Shown piece by piece: positions 55,229-63,887 of a stretch of DNA of 64,000 nucleotides. This DNA comes from Azospirillum picis (GTDB lineage Bacteria > Pseudomonadota > Alphaproteobacteria > Azospirillales > Azospirillaceae), in assembly GCF_017876115.1 (NCBI RefSeq), contig NZ_JAGINO010000003.1, positions 124,001 through 188,000 of the forward strand, read 5' to 3'. The first letter of the stretch is position 1; every line of letters begins with the position of its first letter. A program made the position numbers and the translations under genes. Under the pieces are notes generated by a model, which was not told the DNA's origin, ran no database searches, and was given only the letters and a program-made list of their open reading frames with translations.

Positions 55229-56083
55229 TCAATATCGTCCGCGTGCCGCCGCCCATGCCAGCCGTAGCTGCCGGAACGGATGGGACAGCATCACCCGCGG
55301 GGCGAAAACGTCGTAGCCTTCGCGTGCGATGACCCCCAGGTGCAGGTCCGCCAGCGTGGCGGGCAGCAGGGCCGGAACCGCGGCCCTGCGCACCTCGCGC
55401 CGCAGCGCGCGTGCGTCCTCCAGGTGCTTGCGGGCAACCGCCGCCACCTCGCCCACCACCAGCTTGAGCTCGGGTGTGGGCCGGCCGGCGAACAGGTCCT
55501 CCGAACGGGCGCCATGGCGCGCCATCAGGTCCTCGGGCAGCCGCTGGCGATGCTGCCGCGCCAGGAAGGGCACCGCGCGCAGGATGCCGGCAAGGGCATA
55601 GGCAATGCCGACATGGCGCCCGGCGGCCATGGCCGGGGCATCACGCACATCCAGGATCTCCAGCCCCAACTGGGTGAGCGGCGCTCCCGTCACCTCGGCA
55701 TAGTTGACGAGGCAGGCCAGGTCGGCGGGCGGCGTGTCGTCCAGGTCGGCTTCGCGGGCATCGATCAGCCGGTCGAACAGCGTGCGGCTCAGCCCGAGCG
55801 TCCGGGCGGCCTCCGCCAGCGGATCCATCACTCCGTGGCGTGGTACGGGTCCGCCCCCATAGACGGCTTCGATCCCGTCGCGCCAGAATTGCAGTCGCAT
55901 CTGACCGAGTATCGGTTCGCTGACCACTTCCCGGGTTTTTGCGATTTCCAGGTTGAAGGCGTAGAGGGCGAACATCGCCTCGCGCCGGTCCGCCGGAGCG
56001 AAGAGACCTGCCAGAAAGTGGTCGTTGTCATATTTCCGAACCTCCCGTCCGCAATAGGACAGGTCGGTCGCAGCCTTAACCAT
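55229..56083 (-). CDS. Phytoene/squalene synthase family protein (NDUFAF6-like)
   Basis: The 284-residue protein has the trans-isoprenyl-diphosphate-synthase fold (YCGREVRKYDNDHFLAGLFAPADRREAMFALYAFNLEIAKTREVV, GIAYALAGILRAVPF) but lacks the Asp-rich DXXXD pairs needed for catalysis. It resembles the complex I assembly factor NDUFAF6/C8orf38 family rather than a carotenoid enzyme. A role in respiratory complex assembly is plausible; I infer it from the missing motifs. It is divergent from hpnC, with 123 bases between starts. Confidence 0.8.
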   Translation of the reverse strand: MVKAATDLSYCGREVRKYDNDHFLAGLFAPADRREAMFALYAFNLEIAKTREVVSEPILGQMRLQFWRDGIEAVYGGGPVPRHGVMDPLAEAARTLGLSRTLFDRLIDAREADLDDTPPADLACLVNYAEVTGAPLTQLGLEILDVRDAPAMAAGRHVGIAYALAGILRAVPFLARQHRQRLPEDLMARHGARSEDLFAGRPTPELKLVVGEVAAVARKHLEDARALRREVRRAAVPALLPATLADLHLGVIAREGYDVFAPRVMLSHPFRQLRLAWAAARGRY

Positions 56084-56206
56084 GGGATGCCCGATTGGAA
56101 AAAGAGGGGAGGAGTGCTGGAAGAACGGGCCAAAGTCCCATTCCCAGCCTATATGAAGCACACACGGTCGCACCGCCAGCCCCGACGCGCAGCAGGCAGG
56201 GATCCC

Positions 56207-57079
56207 ATGACGGATTTCAACATCGCCCCGACGAAGCCCAGAAAGCCCGGCCCTGTTGCCCGCAAGGACGAGAGCGGGGAAAATTTCCCGGTTGCCTCGC
56301 GCCTGCTGCCGAAGCATCTCCGGCCGCATGTCATCGCCTTCTACCGCTTCGTCCGGCTTGCCGACGACATCGCGGACGACCCCGACCTCGAACCGGAGAC
56401 CAAGCTCGCCTATCTGGAGGCTCTGGAACGGGCGCTCACCTCCGGCCAGGCAAAGCACGCCTACCTGAAGCCGGCGATCGACCTGCGGGAGAGCCTGCAG
56501 GCGACCGGCGTCAGCGACCGGCATGCCCGGCAGGTGCTGCGCGCCTTCCGCCGCGATTCCGTCGGCGCCCGCTGCCATAGCTGGAGCGATCTCCTGCTCT
56601 ACTGCCGGTTCTCGGCCAACCCGGTCGGACGCTATCTGCTGGAGCTGCATGGCGAGGGCGTGGCGGCCGGCCCGGCGTCCGACGCCCTGTGCTCGGCACT
56701 CCAGGTTCTGAACCATCTCCAGGACGCGCGCGACGACTGGACCCAGCTCGGCCGCTGCTACGTTCCGCTCGGCTGGTTCGACGAGGCCGGCATCAGCGTC
56801 GAGCGGCTGGTCGAGGGCGAATGCGACGTCCGCCTTCGCGCCATCTTCGACCAGGCGCTTGAGCAGACCGACCGGCTGCTGGAACGGGCGGAAGCCCTTC
56901 CCGCCATGATCCAGCACCGCGGACTGCGCATGGAGGCGGCGATCATCCTCAGCCTGGCCCAATCGCTGTCGCGGCGCCTCAAGGCCTGCGACCCGATGAA
57001 GGCGCGGGTCACCCTCAAGACCCATCATAAGCTGGCCGCGGTGGCACGGGGGCTGGCGCGGAGCTTCTCCGCCGCATAA
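56207..57079 (+). CDS. hpnC: Squalene synthesis protein HpnC
   Basis: HpnC turns presqualene diphosphate into hydroxysqualene in the bacterial HpnCDE route to squalene. The 290-residue protein has the first Asp-rich motif FYRFVRLADDIADDPDL and the second QVLNHLQDARDDW, plus the family segment YRFSANPVGRYLLELHG-like CRFSANPVGRYLLE. The ATG at 56207 begins the native N-terminus, preceded by CAGGCAGGGA; the open frame upstream overlaps the divergent gene and is not coding. hpnD and hpnE follow on the same strand. Confidence 0.93.
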   Translation: MTDFNIAPTKPRKPGPVARKDESGENFPVASRLLPKHLRPHVIAFYRFVRLADDIADDPDLEPETKLAYLEALERALTSGQAKHAYLKPAIDLRESLQATGVSDRHARQVLRAFRRDSVGARCHSWSDLLLYCRFSANPVGRYLLELHGEGVAAGPASDALCSALQVLNHLQDARDDWTQLGRCYVPLGWFDEAGISVERLVEGECDVRLRAIFDQALEQTDRLLERAEALPAMIQHRGLRMEAAIILSLAQSLSRRLKACDPMKARVTLKTHHKLAAVARGLARSFSAA

Positions 57080-57081
57080 AC

Positions 57082-57116
57082 TCCTGGACGGCGCGCTTCA
57101 AGCGCGCCGTCCAGGA
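57082..57116. repeat. Perfect 16-bp hairpin between hpnC and hpnD
   Basis: TCCTGGACGGCGCGCT and its exact complement are separated by only TCA, starting right after the hpnC stop. No U-tract follows. It may attenuate transcription into hpnD-hpnE, shape mRNA stability, or be a copy of a dispersed intergenic palindrome. Confidence 0.65.
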
Positions 57117-57137
57117 TGTTCCCCCAAGCAGGTCTCG

Positions 57138-58040
57138 ATGCTCCGTCCGCCGCTGGATTCGGCCCCGCCTGAATCATCTTCCGCCACAGCGGCGGATTCG
57201 GCCCAAACCGTGGCTGCAAAGTCCGGCAGCACCTTCTATTGGCCGATGCGGCTGCTGCCGGCATCCAAACGGGCGGCGATGTTCGCCATCTATGCGTTCT
57301 GCCGCCGCATCGACGACATCGCCGACGAGCCGGGAGAGGCGGCTGAGAAGCGCGCGGCGCTGGAAACCTGGCGCCGCGACATCCGCGGCCTTTATGCCGG
57401 GGAGCAGCCAACCGGCAAGCTCACCGCCGCGCTGAAGGGCGCGATCGACCGATACGGGCTGCCGCGGAGCGAGTTGGAGGCCCTCATCGACGGCATGGCG
57501 ATGGACGCCGACGAGGCCGGCGGGCTGCGCGCGCCCGATCTGGAAACGCTCCGCCTCTATTGCCGCCGCGTCGCCGGGGCGGTGGGTATGCTGGCGATCC
57601 GCGTCTTCGACCGCGCCGACCCCGCAACCGAGCGCTTTGCCCTCGCCCTCGGCGAGGCGCTTCAGCTTACCAACATCCTGCGCGACCTCGCCGAGGACGC
57701 CGGTCTCGGGCGTCTCTACCTGCCGCGCGAACTGCTGCGCGACGCCGGCATCCCCGGCGACCGGCATGACGAGGTGCTGGCGCATCCCGCACTCCCCCAC
57801 GCCTGCGAGGCGCTGGCCGACCTCGCGGAGGCACGCTTTGCCGAGGCGCGGGCGGCGATCGCCGGACAGGCGCGCGGTTCCCTGTGGGCGGCCACGGCGA
57901 TGATGGTCCTGTACCACCGCCTGCTGCGCCGGTTGCGGCAGCGCGGTTGGCGCGACCTCCACGCCCGTGTGCGGGTCGGCCGGCGCGAATCCGCCCTGGT
58001 GGCCATACGGTGCCTGATCGGCATTCCCCCGGCAGCCTGA
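57138..58040 (+). CDS. hpnD: Presqualene diphosphate synthase HpnD
   Basis: HpnD condenses two farnesyl diphosphates to presqualene diphosphate, the first step of the HpnCDE pathway. The 300-residue protein has the Asp-rich motifs FCRRIDDIADEPGE and ALGEALQLTNILRDLAEDAGLGRLYLP. Its stop abuts the ATG of hpnE directly. The 58 bases before its start hold the hpnC-hpnD hairpin, so hpnD may be expressed partly independently of hpnC. Farnesyl diphosphate would come through the MEP pathway (ispDF). Confidence 0.94.
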   Translation: MLRPPLDSAPPESSSATAADSAQTVAAKSGSTFYWPMRLLPASKRAAMFAIYAFCRRIDDIADEPGEAAEKRAALETWRRDIRGLYAGEQPTGKLTAALKGAIDRYGLPRSELEALIDGMAMDADEAGGLRAPDLETLRLYCRRVAGAVGMLAIRVFDRADPATERFALALGEALQLTNILRDLAEDAGLGRLYLPRELLRDAGIPGDRHDEVLAHPALPHACEALADLAEARFAEARAAIAGQARGSLWAATAMMVLYHRLLRRLRQRGWRDLHARVRVGRRESALVAIRCLIGIPPAA

Positions 58041-59429
58041 ATGGCCCTGCCCGGCACCTCCCAACCGGTCGTTCACATCGTCGGTGCCGGCCTCGCCGGC
58101 TTGGCGGCGGCCGTCCGCCTGGCCGACGCCGGACGGCGCGTCGTCCTCTATGAACAGGCGCCGCAGGCCGGCGGCCGCTGCCGCAGCTTCCACGACGCCG
58201 CGCTCGGACGCTTGATCGACAACGGCAGCCACATGGTGCTCAGCGGCAACCGGGCGCTGCTGGATTATGCCCGCCGCATCGGTGGTGGCGACGCCCTGAC
58301 GGAACTGCGGCCGGCCGCCTTTCCATTCCTCGACCTGCGCGACGGCACGTCCTGGACCCTTCGGCCCGGTGGATTGTGGCTGCTTGATCCCGCGCGGCGG
58401 GTGCCCGGCAGCCGTCCGTCCGATTATCTCCCGGCACTGCGCACCCTCGTCGCCCGGAGGGGCGAGGCGATCACCGACCATCTGCGGCCGGACCGGACGC
58501 TGTTCGAAAGGCTGTGGCGTCCCCTGGCGGTTTCCGCCCTCAATGCTCCGGCGGACCGCGCGTCGGCACGCCTGTTCGGTGCGGTGCTGCGGGAAACACT
58601 GCTCCGCGGCGAGGCTGCCTGCCGGCCGGTGATGGCGCCGCGGGGGCTGTCTGCCGCCTTCGTCGAGCCGGCATTGGAGAGGTTGTCGAAGGCCGGGGCC
58701 GAGCTGCGCCTGGCGACGCGGGTGGACGGCCTCGATTTTTCGGGAGAGCGGGTGACGGGCTTCTCGGCCGGCGGCACGGCCATTACGCTGGATGCCGGCG
58801 ACGCCCTGGTGATCGCCACGCCGTGCTGGGTGGCTGACCGGCTGGTCCCCGGCCTCAGGCCACCCAGGCCGGGACCGGCGATCGTCAATGCGCATTTCCG
58901 GCTGGACGCATCGGTGTCCCTGCCCGGCCGCCTCCCCTTCCTCGGCCTCGTCGGCGGCACGGCGGAATGGCTGTTCGCCCGTGGCGACCTGCTGTCGGTG
59001 ACCGTCAGCGATGCCGATGCGCTTGCCGCACTGCCGGCCGATGTCATCGCCGCGAAGCTCTGGTCCGAAATCGCCGGCCCGCTGCGAATCGATGGCCCGA
59101 TTCGGCCCTTCCGCGTGGTCAAGGAACGCCGCGCCACCCCCGACCAGGCTGCCGAATCGATGGCATATCGGCCCGGTACGGCGACCGGCTGGAACAACCT
59201 GTTCGTCGCCGGTGACTGGACGGAAACCGGGCTTCCAGCCACGTTGGAAGCGGCGGTCCGTTCGGGAAACCGCGCCGCGGACTCGGTGCTTGCCGGGCGA
59301 AATACCCTCATACGGCAACTTGGCCGTTTTCCAGCCTTCACAAGCTTCCGCCATCGGCTTATTTGGACGGACGGAGGTGCCGCGCTCGCCAAGCGCGGCC
59401 CGGAAGGACAATCAAATAAGAGAGGGTAA
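58041..59429 (+). CDS. hpnE: Hydroxysqualene dehydroxylase HpnE
   Basis: HpnE is the FAD enzyme that reduces hydroxysqualene to squalene. The 462-residue amine-oxidase-type protein has the N-terminal dinucleotide fold VHIVGAGLAGLAAAVRLADAGRRVVLYE, the substrate-pocket start GGRCRSFHDAALGRLIDNGSHMVLSG, and the C-terminal FAD motif LFVAGDWTETGLPATLEAAVRSGNRAADSVL. It is joined to hpnD without a gap. Squalene made here would supply a squalene-hopene cyclase encoded elsewhere; none is in the window. Confidence 0.94.
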   Translation: MALPGTSQPVVHIVGAGLAGLAAAVRLADAGRRVVLYEQAPQAGGRCRSFHDAALGRLIDNGSHMVLSGNRALLDYARRIGGGDALTELRPAAFPFLDLRDGTSWTLRPGGLWLLDPARRVPGSRPSDYLPALRTLVARRGEAITDHLRPDRTLFERLWRPLAVSALNAPADRASARLFGAVLRETLLRGEAACRPVMAPRGLSAAFVEPALERLSKAGAELRLATRVDGLDFSGERVTGFSAGGTAITLDAGDALVIATPCWVADRLVPGLRPPRPGPAIVNAHFRLDASVSLPGRLPFLGLVGGTAEWLFARGDLLSVTVSDADALAALPADVIAAKLWSEIAGPLRIDGPIRPFRVVKERRATPDQAAESMAYRPGTATGWNNLFVAGDWTETGLPATLEAAVRSGNRAADSVLAGRNTLIRQLGRFPAFTSFRHRLIWTDGGAALAKRGPEGQSNKRG

Positions 59430-59434
59430 TCCAA

Positions 59435-60028
59435 ATGGCGTTCGAACTTCCGCCGCTTCCCTATGCCTACGATGCGCTCGCTCCGTACATCTCGTCGGAG
59501 ACGCTGCACCTGCACCATGACAAGCATCACCAGACCTACGTCACCAACCTGAACAACCTGACCAAGGATACTCCGCTGGCCAATGCCAGCCTGGAGGAGG
59601 TCATCAAGGCTTCGGCCGGCGATTCGTCCAAGGTCGGCATCTTCAACAACGCCGCGCAGGTGTGGAACCACACCTTCTTCTGGCAGTGCCTGAAGAAGGA
59701 TGGTGGCAAGATGCCCGCCGCCCTGGAGCAGCGCATCGTCGCCGACTTCGGCAGCGTCGAGAAGTTCAAGGAAGAGCTGACGCAGGCTGCCCTGACGCAG
59801 TTCGGTTCGGGCTGGGCCTGGCTGTACCTGGACGGCGGCAAGCTGAAGGTCGGCAAGACCGGCAATGCCGACACTCCGTTGGCCCACGGCCAAAAGCCGC
59901 TGTTCACCATCGACGTCTGGGAGCATGCCTACTACGTCGATTTCCAGAACCGCCGCGCGGACTTCGTCAAGGCGGTGATCGACAACCTCGCCAACTGGGA
60001 CTTCGCCGCCGAGCAGCTCGCGGCCTGA
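59435..60028 (+). CDS. sodB: Superoxide dismutase, Fe type
   Basis: The 197-residue enzyme dismutates superoxide. The metal ligands are in LHLHHDKHHQTYV (first His), NAAQVWNHTFFW (second His) and DVWEHAYYVDFQNRRADF (Asp and third His). QCLKKDGGKMPAALE and FGSGWAWLYLDGGKL are typical of the cytosolic FeSOD subgroup (SodB); Mn use cannot be excluded. There is no signal peptide. It follows hpnE by five bases but carries its own ribosome-binding site (GAGAGGG). Confidence 0.96.
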   Translation: MAFELPPLPYAYDALAPYISSETLHLHHDKHHQTYVTNLNNLTKDTPLANASLEEVIKASAGDSSKVGIFNNAAQVWNHTFFWQCLKKDGGKMPAALEQRIVADFGSVEKFKEELTQAALTQFGSGWAWLYLDGGKLKVGKTGNADTPLAHGQKPLFTIDVWEHAYYVDFQNRRADFVKAVIDNLANWDFAAEQLAA

Positions 60029-60065
60029 CCCTCGCGGGGAAGCGACCGGCTTCCCCGCAAACAAC

Positions 60066-60091
60066 AAAGGCGCCCCGACCGGGGCGCCTTT
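60066..60091. terminator. Terminator downstream of sodB
   Basis: A perfect 11-bp stem AAAGGCGCCCC / GGGGCGCCTTT with loop GACC lies 37 bases after the sodB stop, in the gap to a convergent gene. It has A-rich bases before and T-rich bases after on both strands, so it should act for both. Confidence 0.85.
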
Positions 60092-60121
60092 GCCGTTTCC
60101 AGGGGCGGGATACCGGACCGG

Positions 60122-60499
60122 CTATACCGGCAGCATCGCCGCGGCCACGCGCCGGCCCTCCGCCAGGAGAACATTGTAGGTGCGGCAGACGGCCTTGCTG
60201 TCCATCGGCTCGACCACGATCCCCTTCTCGCGCAGGGCTTGGCGCAGCTCCTTGGACGGCAGCCTCATCGTCGGCCCCGTGCCGAGCAACAGGATCTCGA
60301 CCTTCGGCTCCGCCGCCAGCACGGGAGCGAAGTCCTCGATCGACAGGGAAGCGGCGTCGCTCGCCTCCCAGGCCTGCGTACGGTGGGGGAGCACGATCAC
60401 CGCGCCGACCCGCCACTGGCCCGACACGCAGAACTGCCCGGGTCCGAATCCGTCGATGACCTGACGGTCCGACGGGATCATCGGCATGATGTCGGCCAT
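60122..60499 (-). CDS. Mth938-like (DUF498) domain protein
   Basis: The 125-residue protein shows the Mth938/DUF498 fold pattern: QVIDGFGPGQFCVSGQWRVGAVIVLPHRTQAWEA, then EILLLGTGPTMRLPSKELRQALREKGIVVEPMDSKAVCRTYNVLLAEGRRVAAAMLPV. Proteins of this family include the mitochondrial complex I assembly factor NDUFAF3. It is probably cotranscribed with secDF, 38 bases after secF, an arrangement common in alphaproteobacteria. Confidence 0.9.
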   Translation of the reverse strand: MADIMPMIPSDRQVIDGFGPGQFCVSGQWRVGAVIVLPHRTQAWEASDAASLSIEDFAPVLAAEPKVEILLLGTGPTMRLPSKELRQALREKGIVVEPMDSKAVCRTYNVLLAEGRRVAAAMLPV

Positions 60500-60537
60500 G
60501 CGCCTTCTCTCTCCTCAGCCTGCCGGAATGACGCGGC

Positions 60538-61494
60538 TTATCGCGTCGGCGCGGGCGTGTTGCCCGCCGGTGCCTCCGTCGGCGTGCCGCGCCGCAGGCG
60601 GTTCTCGCCCAGGAACAGCAAGATGGGAGCGGCGATGAACACCGACGAGCTGGTCGCAAGGATAACGCCGAAGATCAGGACGATGCCGAAGTCCTGGAGG
60701 GCTTCGCCGCCGAACAGCGCCAGCGGGATGATCGACAGCAGCGTGCAGACCGAGGTGCCGACCGTGCGGTTCAGCGTCTCGTTGATCGACATGTCGATCA
60801 GGTCACGCAACGGCATCTTCTTGTAGATGCGCAGGTTCTCGCGCATGCGGTCGTAGACCACGACCTTGTCGTTCACCGAATAGCCCATCACCGTCAGGAT
60901 CGCGGCGACCGCCGTCAGATTGAACTGGATGTCGGTGATCGCGTAGAAGCCGATGATCTTGGTGATGTCGAGCAGCAGCGTCACCACGGCGCCGAAACCG
61001 AACTGCCACTCGAAGCGGAACCAGATGTAGACCAGCATCGCCAGCATGGCGAGGCCGAGCGCCAGCATGCCGTTGGCGAACAGCTCGCCGCTGACGGAGG
61101 CGCCGACCGCCTCGACGCGGCGGACCTGCGTGCCCGGCACCGCTTCGGACAGGGTGTTGCGCACCTTGTCCGCCGCCACCTGCTGGGCGGCGTCGTCGCC
61201 GGGCTGGCGTTCCAGCCGGATCAGCACGTCCTGCGGCGACCCGAACTCCTGCAGGGCCACCTGCCCCATGCCGAGGCCGGTCAGGGTGTGGCGCAGCGAA
61301 GCGAAGTCGGCCGCCTGCGGCGTCCGGGCCTCGATGACGATGCCGCCGCGGAAGTCGATGCCGTAGTTCAAGCCGGGGTGGAAGAACAGGATGACCGACG
61401 CGATCGACAGGACCGCCGACACGACCAGGCCGGCGATGCGGCCGTTCATGAAGGGGATCTTGGTGTTGTCGGGGACGAGGCGGAGATGGAACAT
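60538..61494 (-). CDS. secF: Protein translocase subunit SecF
   Basis: SecF works with SecD to pull exported proteins through SecYEG using the proton gradient. The 318-residue protein has six membrane spans with the conserved start LNYGIDFRGGIVIEA, the periplasmic P1 domain, and the core VMGYSVNDKVVVYDRMRENLR and LNRTVGTSVCTLLSIIPLALFGG. The ATG at 61494 gives the normal N-terminus (MFHLRLVPDNTKIPF). It follows secD by 11 bases. Confidence 0.96.
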   Translation of the reverse strand: MFHLRLVPDNTKIPFMNGRIAGLVVSAVLSIASVILFFHPGLNYGIDFRGGIVIEARTPQAADFASLRHTLTGLGMGQVALQEFGSPQDVLIRLERQPGDDAAQQVAADKVRNTLSEAVPGTQVRRVEAVGASVSGELFANGMLALGLAMLAMLVYIWFRFEWQFGFGAVVTLLLDITKIIGFYAITDIQFNLTAVAAILTVMGYSVNDKVVVYDRMRENLRIYKKMPLRDLIDMSINETLNRTVGTSVCTLLSIIPLALFGGEALQDFGIVLIFGVILATSSSVFIAAPILLFLGENRLRRGTPTEAPAGNTPAPTR

Positions 61495-61505
61495 CGGAAG
61501 ACCTC

Positions 61506-63104
61506 TCAGACCGGCAACACGGCCGGACGCGTCCGGCGCAGCCACGTCACCATCATCAGGCGCACCAGCACCGTGGCGGTGAACATGGAGATGAGGATGC
61601 CGAAGGTGATGGTGACGGCGAAGCCCTTGATGGCGCCGGTGCCGAAGATGAACAGCAGCGCCATCTTGATGGCCGTCGTCAGATTGCTGTCGACGATCGT
61701 GCTGTAGGCGCGGCTGAAGCCCGCCTCCATCGACGCGAAGACGCCACGGCCCTTCTTCGTCTCCTCGCGGATGCGTTCGTTGATCAGGATGTTGGCGTCG
61801 ACCGCGAGGCCGAGAGACAGCAGGATGCCGGCGATGCCCGGAAGCGTCAGGGTCGCCTGGAGCAGCGACAGCGCCGCCAGCGTCAGCACGATGTTCACGA
61901 ACAGCGCGAAACAGGCGAAGGAGCCGAACAGCCCGTAGCAGGCGATCATGTAGACGCAGACCATGGCGAAGCCGACGGCGACGGCGGTCAGGCCGGCGCG
62001 GATCGAGTCCGCCCCGAGATCGGGACCGACGGTCCGCTCCTCGATCACCTTGAGGGGCGCCGGCAGGGCGCCGGCCCGCAGCAGGACGGCGAGGTCGTTG
62101 GCGGCGGCGGCGGTGAAGTTGCCGCTGATCTGGCCGCGTCCGCCGGTGATCGGCTCGCGGATGACCGGGGCGCTGATGACCTTGTTGTCGAGCACGATGG
62201 CGAAGGGCCGGCCGACATTCGCCTTGGTCACCTCGGCGAAGCGGTTGGCGCCGGCGCTGTTGAACTCGAAGTTCACCACCCATTCGCCGGTCTGCGGGTT
62301 GGTGCCGGCGGACGCGTTCTGCAGCGTCGCGCCGTCGACCTCGACCCTCTTGCGGATCACGTATTTCTGCTGGAAGCGGTCGCCTTCCGAGGAGGGCAGG
62401 ATCTCCGATCCCGGAGGAGCGCGGCCGGTGTTCGGATCGGCCCCGGTGTCGACCAGCCGGAAGGTCATCTTCGCCGTGGTGCCGAGGAGCCGCTTGATGC
62501 GGTCGGGATCCTCGACGCCGGGGAGCTGGACCAGGATGCGGTCGTTGCCCTGGCGGGCGATGGTCGGCTCGTTCACGCCGGTCTCGTCGATGCGGCGGCG
62601 GACGATCTCGATCGACTGCTCGACGGCCTGGGTCGCGCGGTCGCGCAGGGCCTGCTCGCTGAGCGCGACCGTCGCGACGCCGTTGTCGACGCTCACCGTC
62701 AGGTCGGGCTGGCCGCCGCCGAGCGGCCCACCGCCCACCGGGCTGGCAAGCTGGCGCAGCGCCTTCACCGCGTCGTCGGTCTGGGCCGGATCGCGGAGCT
62801 GCACGGTGACCGAGCGGTCGCCGGCATTGATCCCGGTGTAGCCGATGTTGGCGGTGCGCAACTGCTGCCGGGCGCCGTCGACCAGACCTTCCACCCGGTC
62901 GCGGATGACGGTCGCCATATCGACCTCGAGCAACAGATGCGATCCGCCGCGCAGGTCGAGCCCGAGCGACACCCGGGTGTTGGCGTACCAGGACGGCAGC
63001 GCCGCCAGCGTGTCACGGCCCAGAAAGTTGGGCAGCATCAGGATGAACCCGGCGATGCAGGTCGCCAGGATCATGTAAGTCTTCCAGCGCGAAAAATAGA
63101 GCAT
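61506..63104 (-). CDS. secD: Protein translocase subunit SecD
   Basis: The 532-residue SecD has a first span (TYMILATCIAGFILMLPNF), the DLRGGSHLLLEVD motif, a large periplasmic P1 head with repeated VRRRIDETGVNEPTIARQGNDRILVQLPGV, and five C-terminal spans with GLAVDANILINERIREETKKG and FGILISMFTATVLVRLMM. This is the standard layout. It lies between yajC upstream and secF downstream on the minus strand. Confidence 0.97.
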   Translation of the reverse strand: MLYFSRWKTYMILATCIAGFILMLPNFLGRDTLAALPSWYANTRVSLGLDLRGGSHLLLEVDMATVIRDRVEGLVDGARQQLRTANIGYTGINAGDRSVTVQLRDPAQTDDAVKALRQLASPVGGGPLGGGQPDLTVSVDNGVATVALSEQALRDRATQAVEQSIEIVRRRIDETGVNEPTIARQGNDRILVQLPGVEDPDRIKRLLGTTAKMTFRLVDTGADPNTGRAPPGSEILPSSEGDRFQQKYVIRKRVEVDGATLQNASAGTNPQTGEWVVNFEFNSAGANRFAEVTKANVGRPFAIVLDNKVISAPVIREPITGGRGQISGNFTAAAANDLAVLLRAGALPAPLKVIEERTVGPDLGADSIRAGLTAVAVGFAMVCVYMIACYGLFGSFACFALFVNIVLTLAALSLLQATLTLPGIAGILLSLGLAVDANILINERIREETKKGRGVFASMEAGFSRAYSTIVDSNLTTAIKMALLFIFGTGAIKGFAVTITFGILISMFTATVLVRLMMVTWLRRTRPAVLPV

Positions 63105-63228
63105 GCGTCACTCGAATTCGATTCGACATCCGGTCCGCGACGGCGGTCCGCCCAGGTCGGCGGACCGGCTGTCGCGGACGGGAAGCGCCTTCGGGCCGGA
63201 TCGCTCGCGGGACCGCGGCCCGGGCGGC

Positions 63229-63663
63229 TTACTTGCGGCCGAACAGCTTGCCGATGCCACCGGCGGCGGTCGTCTCGGCCGGCTTGGCCTGGCCGTCGGC
63301 CGTTGCCGCCGGGGTGCCGTCGCCGCCCTTGCCGGTGCCAGCCGGCTCGGTCTTGGCAAGCACGAGGTTGACGGTGGACCGCAGGCAGCGCACGCGCACG
63401 TTCTCCGCGATCTCGACCGTGATCTCGTCGTCCGCGCCGACCTTGGTGACGATGCCGATGATGCCGCCGCCGGTCACGACGCGGTCGCCGCGGCGGATCG
63501 CCGACAGCATGGTCTTATGCTCCTTCATCTTCTTCTGCTGCGGACGGATCAGCAGGAAGTAGAAGACGACGAAGATCAGAACCAGCGGCAGAAACTGGAC
63601 GAGCATGTCACCGCCGCCGCCAGCCGGCGCCGCCGTCTGTGCATAAGCCGTCGAAACGAACAT
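63229..63663 (-). CDS. yajC: Preprotein translocase accessory subunit YajC
   Basis: The 144-residue protein has one N-terminal membrane span (MLVQFLPLVLIFVVFYFLLIRPQQKKMKEHK) and the YajC domain RRGDRVVTGGGIIGIVTKVGADDEITVEIAENVRVRCLRSTV. The C-terminal tail is Ala/Gly/Thr-rich, which is longer than in E. coli but usual in alphaproteobacteria. An AAGGAG ribosome-binding site precedes the ATG at 63663. It heads the yajC-secD-secF operon. Confidence 0.96.
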   Translation of the reverse strand: MFVSTAYAQTAAPAGGGGDMLVQFLPLVLIFVVFYFLLIRPQQKKMKEHKTMLSAIRRGDRVVTGGGIIGIVTKVGADDEITVEIAENVRVRCLRSTVNLVLAKTEPAGTGKGGDGTPAATADGQAKPAETTAAGGIGKLFGRK

Positions 63664-63887
63664 CTGGGAGCTCCTTCAGGTTTTGGTCCTCACGCGGGTT
63701 CGGCAGTCCGCAGGGACGCCGCGACTATAGCCGCCCATGACCGGGATGCAATGGTGATGCTCCACAATCCACGGGTCGGCCACCGCTTGTGCGCTTGCCG
63801 TGCTGTGTTACCGTGCAATGGCGTCGGAAAGATGGCTGCGCGGACACCCACTTTCCATGGAACATCCAGAAAAAAGTCCGGAAGATA

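Noticed and set aside
55280..56206. Long N-terminal extension of hpnC
   Set aside because: It overlaps the divergent NDUFAF6-like gene in antisense; the HpnC family start is at 56207.
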